In this document: piece by piece, positions 52,858-59,998 of the stretch | Position numbering within the stretch: position 1 is the stretch's first letter | Layout: every line of letters starts with the position of its first letter | Assembly (NCBI GenBank): GCA_021298835.1 | Contig: JAJTHG010000011.1 | Span: 1 to 64,000, forward strand | Direction of reading: 5' to 3' | Source: Gemmatimonadota bacterium | Lineage (GTDB): Bacteria > Gemmatimonadota > Gemmatimonadetes > Gemmatimonadales > Gemmatimonadaceae | Length of the DNA: 64,000 bases | Translations under genes and position numbers: made by a program | The notes under the pieces: model-generated | Databases searched by the model: none | Seen by the model: the letters and a program-made list of their open reading frames with translations, nothing else | Told to the model about the DNA's origin: nothing

Positions 52858-54053
52858 CGGTGGGGGCGGCGGCGACCCCACCCGTCCGACCGCGCGAGCG
52901 CCTCGCCGAGGGGCTCCGCGTCGCCCTGTTCAGCGACACGTACCCGCCGCAGGTCAACGGCGTGGCGCGCACCCTCGCGCGCCTCGCCGAGGCGATCCGC
53001 GCGCGGGGCGGGGCGGTCCGCGTCTTCTGCACCGAGGACCCCGACGCCGAGCCGCATCCCGACGTCGTCCGCTATCCGAGCACGCCGTTCTGGGCGTACC
53101 CGCAGCTGCAGTTGGCCCTGCCGCGCTTCCCGCGGGCGAAGACCGACCTCGCGGCGTGGCAGCCGACCCTCGTGCACGCGGCGACACCCTTCGGCGTCGG
53201 GCTCTCGGGCCGCCACGCCGCCCGTGCGCTCGGGCTGCCGTTCGTGACGAGCTACCACACGTCGCTGTCGGCCTACGCCCGCTTCTACCGCCTCGGCGCG
53301 CTCTCCGAGCCGGGCTGGGCGTTCCTGCGCTGGTTCCACAACAGCGGGCGGCGCACGTACTGCCCCACCGTGGCCGTCCAGCGCGAGATCGAGGCGCACC
53401 ACTTCACGCACACCGCCATCTGGAGTCGCGGCGTCGAAACGCACCGCTTCGCCCCCGCGTTCCGGTCGGCCGCCATGCGGGCCGAACTGGGCGCCGACGA
53501 CGACACGATGCTCGTCACCTACGTAGGGCGGATCGCCGTGGAGAAGGGGCTGCCGGTGCTGGCACGGGCGATCACGCGCGTCGTCGCCGAACGGGGCGCC
53601 CGCAAGGTGCGGTTCGCGCTCGCGGGCGACGGGCCGTACATGGCGGAGATGCGCGGGGCGGTGCCGGCCGAGGTCACCTTCACGGGGATGCTCGGCGGCG
53701 AACGGCTCTCGCAGTTCTACGCCGCCGGTGATGTGTTCGTCTTCCCGTCGGTGACCGACACGTTCGGCAACGTGCTCATGGAGGCGATGGCGAGCGGAGT
53801 GCCGATCGTGGGGGCCGAGGCCGGCCCGACGCGCGAGCTCGTCGGCGAGGATCGCGGGCTGCTGTTTCCCGAGGGCGATGACGCGGCCTGTGCCGCCGCG
53901 CTGCTCGGACTGGCGGACGACCCGGGGCGACGCCGCGCCATGGCCGCCGCCGGCCTCGCGTATGCCGGGGCGCGGAGCTGGGACGTGATCTTCGACGACC
54001 TGATCGCCGACTACCGCCACGTCGTGGATGCCGCCGCCGCGGAGCGTGCGTGA
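52854..54053 (+). CDS. GT4-family glycosyltransferase, MgtA-like
   Basis: This 399-residue GT-B enzyme has the N-terminal signature ALFSDTYPPQVNGVARTLAR, which is typical of GDP-mannose-dependent mannosyltransferases for glycolipids. The donor domain includes YVGRIAVEKGLPVLARAI and the Glu-rich DTFGNVLMEAMASGVPIVG. HHFTHTAIWSRGVETHRF matches the family linker. GTG start overlaps the deacetylase stop (GTGA). Mannolipid synthesis is a reasonable guess, not proven. Confidence 0.9.
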   Translation: MTVGAAATPPVRPRERLAEGLRVALFSDTYPPQVNGVARTLARLAEAIRARGGAVRVFCTEDPDAEPHPDVVRYPSTPFWAYPQLQLALPRFPRAKTDLAAWQPTLVHAATPFGVGLSGRHAARALGLPFVTSYHTSLSAYARFYRLGALSEPGWAFLRWFHNSGRRTYCPTVAVQREIEAHHFTHTAIWSRGVETHRFAPAFRSAAMRAELGADDDTMLVTYVGRIAVEKGLPVLARAITRVVAERGARKVRFALAGDGPYMAEMRGAVPAEVTFTGMLGGERLSQFYAAGDVFVFPSVTDTFGNVLMEAMASGVPIVGAEAGPTRELVGEDRGLLFPEGDDAACAAALLGLADDPGRRRAMAAAGLAYAGARSWDVIFDDLIADYRHVVDAAAAERA

Positions 54054-54739
54054 GCGGCGATCCCTCGCGCCCGCCCCGCGCTTCCGAGGTCACGGCCCTC
54101 GTCGTCGAGCGCCACGCCCGCGTCCACTGGCTGGCCCCGGACGCCCCGGCGCGCGAGGCGTGGGTGGTACTGCACGGCTACGGCCAGCTCGCGGGGTACT
54201 TCATCCGGCACTTCGGCGGCCTCGCCGACGCGGGCGCCCTCGTCGCGGCGCCGGAGGGACTCAACCGCTTCTACCTCGAGGCGCCGGACGTGCGCGCCGC
54301 CGGCGGGTCGCAGCGCATCGGGGCGACGTGGATGACCCGCGAGGACCGCGAGCACGAGATCGCGGACTACGTCGCCTACCTCGACCGCGTCGCCGACGCG
54401 GCGCTCGCGCGCTGCGCCCCCGGGGCGACGCTGCACGTGCTCGGCTTCTCGCAGGGCGGGACCACCGCGGCGCGCTGGGCGGCCCGCGGTCGGCACCGGC
54501 CGGCGTCGCTGGTGCTGTGGGCGTCGCAGGTGCCGGACGACCTGGCGCTGCCCGCCGACCTCGCCGACGTGGCGCTGACCTTCGTCGCCGGTCGTGAGGA
54601 CGCGTACGTGTCGGCGGCCGCCGTCGCGGGACTCGAGGCCCGGTTGCTGGCCGCGCGCGTCCCCTACCGGCTGCAGTGGTACGACGGGGGGCACCGGATC
54701 GACCAGGCGGCGCTGCTGCGGGCCGTCGCGCGGGAGTGA
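54050..54739 (+). CDS. Alpha/beta-hydrolase, carboxylesterase/phospholipase type
   Basis: This 229-residue protein shows the nucleophile elbow VLGFSQGGTT with Ser near residue 140, an early oxyanion strand WVVLHGYGQLAGYF, the acid region FVAGREDAYVS and the catalytic His in YDGGHRIDQ near the C terminus. It matches the small YpfH/carboxylesterase group. No signal peptide is seen. GTG overlaps the preceding glycosyltransferase stop (GTGA). The stop codon lies inside a 14-bp tandem repeat. Confidence 0.88.
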   Translation: MSGDPSRPPRASEVTALVVERHARVHWLAPDAPAREAWVVLHGYGQLAGYFIRHFGGLADAGALVAAPEGLNRFYLEAPDVRAAGGSQRIGATWMTREDREHEIADYVAYLDRVADAALARCAPGATLHVLGFSQGGTTAARWAARGRHRPASLVLWASQVPDDLALPADLADVALTFVAGREDAYVSAAAVAGLEARLLAARVPYRLQWYDGGHRIDQAALLRAVARE

Positions 54740-54841
54740 TCACGCGGGAGTGATCACGCGGGAGTGATCACGCGGGGATTGGCGCCAGCCGGCGCCCGCG
54801 AGATCCCGCTAGCTCCCGCGAACTCCCGCTAGATCCCGCGG
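54730..54841. repeat. Two opposed repeat arrays between convergent genes
   Basis: Three perfect 14-bp copies of GCGGGAGTGATCAC (54730-54771) contain the esterase stop TGA in the first copy. After a GGCGCC/GGCGCC hairpin (54781-54796) come four 10-bp copies of the form GCKANMTCCC (54798-54837), which on the minus strand read GCGGGA-type units and include the hslR stop TAG. The two arrays share a GCGGGAG core in opposite orientation, so they can pair as an inverted repeat and may terminate both genes. Confidence 0.85.
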
Positions 54842-55218
54842 CGGAACCGCTCGAGGTCGCGCCGGTCCTTCTTGCTGGGCTTCCCGTCGCCGTGACGGAA
54901 CGCCGGCCCGCTCGCCTTCACCTGCAGCGCGAGCGCCTCGCGCGCCGCCTTCGAAGCCGGTGTTTCCTCGTAGAGCGTCGCGGCCACGGCCGCTGATCCC
55001 CGGCGCACCCCGAGCCCGGTGACCCGCACGACCCACTCGGTCGCGTGCTGCCGAACGCGGACCTCGTCGCCGACGCGCACGGTCTTCGCGCGCTTGGCCC
55101 GGTCGCCGTTGTGGCTCACCTTCCCGCCGTCGATCGCCTCGGCCGCCAGCGAGCGGGTCTTGAAGAACCGCGCCGCCCAGAGCCACTGGTCGAGCCGGAC
55201 CCCTTCCGCATCGGACAT
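54829..55218 (-). CDS. hslR: Hsp15-like S4-domain RNA-binding protein
   Basis: This 129-residue protein has an S4 domain at residues 7-60, starting VRLDQWLWAARFFKTRSLAA and with VSHNGDRAKRAKTVRVGDEV, followed by a basic C-terminal tail rich in Lys and Arg. It matches Hsp15 (HslR), which rescues stalled 50S subunits carrying nascent chains. The ATG at 55218 is exactly seven bases after a TAGCTT box and should be leaderless. The C-terminal codons run into a 10-bp repeat array. Confidence 0.9.
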   Translation of the reverse strand: MSDAEGVRLDQWLWAARFFKTRSLAAEAIDGGKVSHNGDRAKRAKTVRVGDEVRVRQHATEWVVRVTGLGVRRGSAAVAATLYEETPASKAAREALALQVKASGPAFRHGDGKPSKKDRRDLERFRRGI

Positions 55219-55225
55219 GCGGGAG

Positions 55226-55231
55226 AAGCTA
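55226..55231 (-). promoter_or_regulatory. Candidate -10 box (TAGCTT), leaderless hslR
   Basis: TAGCTT on the minus strand is followed by seven bases and then the ATG at 55218, so transcription is expected to begin at the A of ATG. No clear -35 is present. Confidence 0.6.
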
Positions 55232-55241
55232 GCGCCGACGA

Positions 55242-55910
55242 CTAGAACCAGACGAGCGCCGACATCCGGAAGAGCGTCGCCTGTTGCACGCGCTGGTCGC
55301 GCAGGCGCCACGCCCCGCGCACCTCGAGGCGGCCGACCCGCAGGGCGGCGCCGTACGTGAGCGCGAGGTCGCGGCGGTTGTCGGCGATCTCGGGGGCGGT
55401 GGTGGTCGCCCGCCGGTACTCCGCCACGTACGAGACGGTCGGTGTCACGAACGGCAGCACGACGAGCCCGCCCACCGGCACCGTGGCGCCGAGGCCCACG
55501 CCGACGGGGACGTCGAGAAAGCGTGACGGCCCTGGCTCACCATTGGCGAGGTACCATCCGGCCCCGAGGTGGGCGCAGACGGTGAGGTGGGTGAAGAGCC
55601 GCGTCACGACCGTCGCTGCCGTGGCAGCCCGCAACGAGGCCCGGTCGGCACTCGTGCCGCCGGGAATGTCGAGCCGGCCGTTGTGCCACGAGCCCTCGAG
55701 GATGAGCGAGTTGCCGCTGCCGATCCAGGTGGGCGCATCGAGCCGCCGCCCGTACGTGAAGCCGGCTTCGACCTGTGCGTGCGTGGGCATCGACGCCACC
55801 CCGTAATCCACGGCGGCCGCGTGCCCCGACGGATGCGGTGCGACGCAGGCCTGGCCGCGAAGGGGGGCGGCGGCCAGGCCGGCGGCAAGGGCGAGGATCC
55901 GGCGTCGCAT
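55242..55910 (-). CDS. Small outer-membrane beta-barrel protein
   Basis: This 222-residue protein has a signal peptide (ILALAAGLAAAPLRGQ) and a mature part of about ten amphipathic strands with an aromatic C terminus MSALVWF, which is a good outer-membrane insertion signal. Stretches such as HLGAGWYLANGEPG fall at turns. No known family is evident. The ATG at 55910 lies six bases after GATACT, a plausible -10, so it may be leaderless. hslR follows 23 bases downstream on the same strand. Confidence 0.7.
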   Translation of the reverse strand: MRRRILALAAGLAAAPLRGQACVAPHPSGHAAAVDYGVASMPTHAQVEAGFTYGRRLDAPTWIGSGNSLILEGSWHNGRLDIPGGTSADRASLRAATAATVVTRLFTHLTVCAHLGAGWYLANGEPGPSRFLDVPVGVGLGATVPVGGLVVLPFVTPTVSYVAEYRRATTTAPEIADNRRDLALTYGAALRVGRLEVRGAWRLRDQRVQQATLFRMSALVWF

Positions 55911-55916
55911 GTCCCG

Positions 55917-55922
55917 AGTATC
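55917..55922 (-). promoter_or_regulatory. Candidate -10 box (GATACT)
   Basis: GATACT on the minus strand ends six bases before the ATG at 55910. The same CGATACTCG sequence occurs near 37511 upstream of a kinase gene. It is a weaker -10 than the TANCTT boxes. Confidence 0.35.
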
Positions 55923-55971
55923 GGACGCTCGTCGCCCCCCTCAACCGGCGCGCCCCCCGCGCGCCGGAGGC

Positions 55972-56226
55972 CTACTCGTCGTCCCAGTCGCCGGCGGCGT
56001 CCGCCCAGACCTGCGCCTGGCCGTCCGGGCCGTATATCACCCGGACGAGCCAGGGTCGGCAGCAGACCTGGCAGTCCTCGACGTACTCCTGCTCCGCGCC
56101 GCTGCCGGGGTCGAGCGCCACCGTGATGACCTCGCCGCACCAGGGACAGGCCACCTCCGCCTCGCGGTCGGCGGTGCCGTCGCCGAGGGGGAACTCGTCG
56201 TCGAGGTGCTCGTCGTCGTGACTCAT
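55972..56226 (-). CDS. CPXCG-motif cysteine-rich protein
   Basis: This 84-residue acidic protein has two Cys pairs, CPWCGEVITVALDPGSG and EDCQVCCRPW, forming a likely zinc ribbon. This matches the small CPXCG family found in many Gram-negative bacteria, whose role is unknown. The ATG at 56226 starts an acidic His-containing leader. It diverges from the type I secretion operon; the 246-base gap between them contains a TAGCTT box for the latter. Confidence 0.85.
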   Translation of the reverse strand: MSHDDEHLDDEFPLGDGTADREAEVACPWCGEVITVALDPGSGAEQEYVEDCQVCCRPWLVRVIYGPDGQAQVWADAAGDWDDE

Positions 56227-56384
56227 CCGGGCGCGTCGGTGATGGGCATCTCGAGCTGAATGCGCGAGGGCCCCGTCGGGTTCGAGCTCGGCACATCGGC
56301 CCGCCGCGGGATGCCGCCCGGAGGCCTCGGCCGCCCCACGTTCCGGATGCCACGCAGGTGGCACGGCGCACGCTCGGGCGTCGT

Positions 56385-56390
56385 TAGCTT
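56385..56390 (+). promoter_or_regulatory. Candidate -10 box (TAGCTT) for secretion operon
   Basis: TAGCTT lies 82 bases before the ATG at 56473. A second TANNNT (TAGATT) lies near 56430. Either could start the ABC-HlyD-TolC transcript, with a longer leader than most units here. Confidence 0.4.
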
Positions 56391-56472
56391 GCTGATCCAA
56401 CCGGTGGACCTCCGCGCCGCAAGGCGTGTAGATTGCTCGGCTATCCCGAATTGTCCTCGCCGTTCACTCGCT

Positions 56473-58677
56473 ATGCCGATTCGTCAGGCCAGCGCCATCA
56501 ACGCGGTCGTCGCCTCAGCCCTGAAGCTGGAGGTGGACCGTACCGCGTGGGCGGCGGACCTCCGCCGCGCCGACGGGACCGAGCCCGACCTGCTGAGCTT
56601 CGCCGACGCGGTCGTGGCGATGGGCCGCAAGGTGAACCTCGCGTACCTGCGGCGGTCGGTGGACCGGGAGCAGCTGCGGCGCTTCGTCGCGGACGGGACG
56701 TACCCGCTGGTGGTGCTGGCGTCGGCCGGGGGGACGGTGCCGGAGTGGCAGGCGATGGTGATCACGAGCCAGCGCGGGGCGGAGCTCGAGGCGGTGCGCG
56801 TCGGGTCGGACGCGTCGGAGGCCAAGGTGCACGGGCCGCTCGACTCGCTGCTGCCGGCGCCGGGAGCGGGGGCGGAGGCGGAGCTGGTCTGTCTGGTGCC
56901 GCTGGGCGTCGTGCCGCTCGTCGCCGCCGGCGACGGCGACGGCGGCGACGTGTCGCCGGTGGACCGGTTCTGGCAGCTTCTGGCGCGCGAGAAGCGGGAC
57001 ATCTGGCTGGTCTGGCTCTACGCGGTGCTGGTGGGCCTCTTCGGCCTCGCGCTGCCGCTGGGGGTGCAGGCGACGGTGCAGTTGGTGCAGGGCGGGCTGC
57101 TGATCCAGCCGCTCTTCCTGCTGATCGTGTTCGTGGTGATCGGCTCGCTGGCCTCGGGGGCGCTGCAGATCTTCCAGATGAGCGTTGTCGAGGTGATCCA
57201 GCAGCGCGTCTTCGCGCGGCTGGCGGTGGAGTTCGCGTTCCGCGTGCCGCGCATGCGCATGGAGCACGCGCTCGACGAGAACCTGCCGGAGCAGATGAAC
57301 CGGTTCTTCGAGGCGCTGACGATCCAGAAGTCGCTCTCGAAGCTGCTCACCGACGCGGTCGCGGCGATCGTCACGATCGTCTTCGGCGTGCTGCTGCTGG
57401 GGATCTACAACCCGTTCCTGTCCATCTCGGCGATCACGCTGATCATCATCCTGCTCGTGCTGCTCTGGCGCACGGGCGGCAAGGGGCTCGAGACCTCGAT
57501 CGTCGAGTCGAAGTACAAGTACCGCGTGGTGCACTGGTTCGAGGAAGTGGCGCGCTCGCTGACGGCGTTCAAGTTCGCGGGCCGCTCGAACCTCGCGATC
57601 GACCGGACGGACGAGCTGCTGACCGGTTACCTCAAGTACCGGAAGAAGCACTTCGGGGTGATCGTGCAGCAGTCGTGGTTCTTCGTCGCCTTCAAGACGA
57701 TCATCACCGGCGCCCTGCTGATCCTCGGGGCCGTGTTGCTGCAGGAGGAGCAGATCACGATCGGCATGTTCGTGGCGTCGGAGCTCGTGATCGTGACCGT
57801 GCTCGCGGCGATCGAGAAGATCATCGCCAGTCTCTCGACCGTGTACGACGTCCTCACGGCCGTGGACAAGGTGGGTCACGTCACCGACTTGCCGCTGGAC
57901 CCGCAGGGAGGGCTGGCACCCCGCGGCAGCGCCGACCAGGGGATGGCCCTCGAACTGCGCGGGGTCGGCTACATGTATCCCGGCGCGACGCAGCCGGTGC
58001 TCGCCGACATCGATCTCGCCGTCGCGCCTGGCGAGCGCATCGGCATCACCGGGTTCGTCGGGGCCGGCTCGTCGTCGCTGCTGCTCGTGGCCACCGGGCT
58101 GCTCGACGACTACCGCGGCACCATCACCTACGACGGCATCACGTTGCGCGACCTCGACCGGAGCGCGCTGCGGGGCGTGGTGGGGCAGTACCTGTCGCAG
58201 AGCGACCTCTTCGACGGCACGATCGAGGACAACGTCACCGTCGGCCGCCCCGGCATCGGCACCGACCGGGTGCTGCGCGCGCTCGAGCGCGTGGACCTCG
58301 CCCGGTGGGTGCAGGACCAACCGCTCGGGCTCCGCACCGCGATCCGCAACGGGGGGCGCGGGCTCCCGACGAGCGTCGCCACGCGGCTCCTGCTCGCGCA
58401 GGCGATCGCCGGCGAACCGCGCCTGCTCGTCCTCGACGACTTCTTCTCGACGCTGGATCCCGGGCTCCGCGGCCGGGTACAGGCCCTGCTGGCGGACCGC
58501 ACGCAGGTGGGCACCGTCCTGCTGGTGACGCACGACCCCGCCCTGCTGTCGGCGTGCGACCGCGTGCTCGTCATGCGCGAGGGGCGCATCGCCGCGACGG
58601 GGACGTGGGCCGAGTGCGCCGCGCATCCCGACGTGCGCCGCCTGACCACCCAGCCGGCCGCGGCCGGCGCCGCCTGA
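56473..58677 (+). CDS. Type I secretion-like ABC transporter with degenerate ATPase
   Basis: This 734-residue protein has an N-terminal domain of about 155 residues (possibly a C39-peptidase-like fold lacking a catalytic Cys), five or six membrane segments at about 180-430, and an ATP-binding domain from about 495. The P-loop reads GFVGAGSSS near 526: the invariant Lys is Ser. The LSGGQ signature is replaced by GRGLPTSVATR near 627, and the catalytic Glu after Walker B is Asp (VLVLDDFFSTL). The Q loop and H loop (VTHDP) remain. Relatives with an altered signature exist beside HlyD genes in Bacteroidetes-type bacteria. HlyD follows by nine bases. Confidence 0.87.
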   Translation: MPIRQASAINAVVASALKLEVDRTAWAADLRRADGTEPDLLSFADAVVAMGRKVNLAYLRRSVDREQLRRFVADGTYPLVVLASAGGTVPEWQAMVITSQRGAELEAVRVGSDASEAKVHGPLDSLLPAPGAGAEAELVCLVPLGVVPLVAAGDGDGGDVSPVDRFWQLLAREKRDIWLVWLYAVLVGLFGLALPLGVQATVQLVQGGLLIQPLFLLIVFVVIGSLASGALQIFQMSVVEVIQQRVFARLAVEFAFRVPRMRMEHALDENLPEQMNRFFEALTIQKSLSKLLTDAVAAIVTIVFGVLLLGIYNPFLSISAITLIIILLVLLWRTGGKGLETSIVESKYKYRVVHWFEEVARSLTAFKFAGRSNLAIDRTDELLTGYLKYRKKHFGVIVQQSWFFVAFKTIITGALLILGAVLLQEEQITIGMFVASELVIVTVLAAIEKIIASLSTVYDVLTAVDKVGHVTDLPLDPQGGLAPRGSADQGMALELRGVGYMYPGATQPVLADIDLAVAPGERIGITGFVGAGSSSLLLVATGLLDDYRGTITYDGITLRDLDRSALRGVVGQYLSQSDLFDGTIEDNVTVGRPGIGTDRVLRALERVDLARWVQDQPLGLRTAIRNGGRGLPTSVATRLLLAQAIAGEPRLLVLDDFFSTLDPGLRGRVQALLADRTQVGTVLLVTHDPALLSACDRVLVMREGRIAATGTWAECAAHPDVRRLTTQPAAAGAA

Positions 58678-58686
58678 GGGGGCGCG

Positions 58687-59994
58687 ATGGCCGAGTCCAG
58701 CCAGCACACGATGGAGTTCGACACCGCGCCGCTCTATTCGGCGAAGCTGCTCAACAAGGACACCCCCTACCGCACGTGGGGGAAGTGGGTGCTCGGGCTC
58801 TTCGCGGCGATCGTCGTCGCGATGCTCCTGCCGTGGCAGCAGTTCGTCAGCGGCACGGGCACCCTCTCTGCGTTGCGCCCGCAGGACCGGCCGGCCGTGG
58901 TGCCGTCGGCGATCGCGGGGCGGATCGAGCAGTGGTTCGTCGCCGAGGGGCAGTACGTCACGAGGGGGACGCCCCTCGTGCAGATCTCCGAGGTCAAGGA
59001 CAAGTTCCTCGATCCCCGGCTCGTGGACCGGCTCGGCGAGCAGGTCGAGGGGAAGCGCGACGCCGTCGAGGCGAAGTACCGGCAGGTGATCGCGCTCGAC
59101 TCGCAGATCATCAACCTCGAGAAGGCGCTCATCTTCGCGATCGAGCAGGGGGCGAACAAGATCAAGGAGTACGAGGCGGCCTACGAGGCCGCCGTCGTGG
59201 ACTCCACGATCGCGGCCGACCGCCTCCGCCGCCGCCAGGAGCTGTTCAACGCAGGCCTCACGGCGCAGGTGGACCTCGAAACCTTCACCAACAACGCCCA
59301 GAAGGCCAACGCGACGCTCGTCGAGAAGCGGCAGGGGCTGCGCAACGCCGAGATCGACCTCGACTCGAAGCGCGCCGAATACCGCGAGAAGATCTCGAAG
59401 GCCACCAGCGACAAGGCCAAGACGCAGGCCGAGATCGGCGAGGGCACGGCGGAAGTCGCCAAGCTGCGCAACGAGTACACCTCGATGGAGATCCGCGCCG
59501 GCTTCTACCGGATCAAGGCCCCGCAGGACGGCTACCTCGTGCGCGCGCAGCGGACGGGCGTCGGCGACGTCGTGAAGGAGGGTGATCCCGTCGTCACCAT
59601 CCAGCCCGCCAATCCGGAGCTGGCCGTCGAGCTCTTCGTGCGCGCGATGGACGTCCCCTTCGTGAAGCCCGGCCGCAAGGTGCGGCTGCAGTTCGACGGC
59701 TTTCCCGCGTTGCAGTTCGTCGGCTGGGGCGTGGGGCAGATCGGCACCTTCGGTGGCGTCGTCAAGGTCGTGGACTACACGGCCAGCGACAACGGCGAGT
59801 TCCGCGTGCTGGTCACCCCGGACCCCGAGGACGACCCCTGGCCCGACCTCCTTCGCATCGGCGGTCGCGTCAACGGCTGGGCCATGCTCGACAACGTGAC
59901 CGTCGGCTTCGAGCTCTGGCGGCAGATCAACGGCTTCCCGCCGCAGAAGCCGAAGGACGTCGGCGCCGCGGGCGGCGGCGGCAAGAAGGGGTGA
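58687..59994 (+). CDS. HlyD-type membrane fusion protein
   Basis: This 435-residue periplasmic adaptor has one N-terminal membrane anchor (about residues 33-52), a first lipoyl half with RPAVVPSAIAGRIEQWFVAE, a long helical hairpin at about 130-260 (many Lys/Glu heptads), the second lipoyl half RIKAPQDGYLVRAQ, and a beta-barrel domain. It bridges the ABC protein and the outer-membrane channel. Genes for all three parts are adjacent and in order. The downstream GTG is four bases after its stop. Confidence 0.92.
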   Translation: MAESSQHTMEFDTAPLYSAKLLNKDTPYRTWGKWVLGLFAAIVVAMLLPWQQFVSGTGTLSALRPQDRPAVVPSAIAGRIEQWFVAEGQYVTRGTPLVQISEVKDKFLDPRLVDRLGEQVEGKRDAVEAKYRQVIALDSQIINLEKALIFAIEQGANKIKEYEAAYEAAVVDSTIAADRLRRRQELFNAGLTAQVDLETFTNNAQKANATLVEKRQGLRNAEIDLDSKRAEYREKISKATSDKAKTQAEIGEGTAEVAKLRNEYTSMEIRAGFYRIKAPQDGYLVRAQRTGVGDVVKEGDPVVTIQPANPELAVELFVRAMDVPFVKPGRKVRLQFDGFPALQFVGWGVGQIGTFGGVVKVVDYTASDNGEFRVLVTPDPEDDPWPDLLRIGGRVNGWAMLDNVTVGFELWRQINGFPPQKPKDVGAAGGGGKKG

Positions 59995-59998
59995 CGCC

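Noticed and set aside
54730-54841. Repeat arrays as an attachment site or CRISPR remnant
   Set aside because: No integrase, tRNA or cas gene is nearby and the units have no spacers. A terminator-like role between convergent genes fits better.
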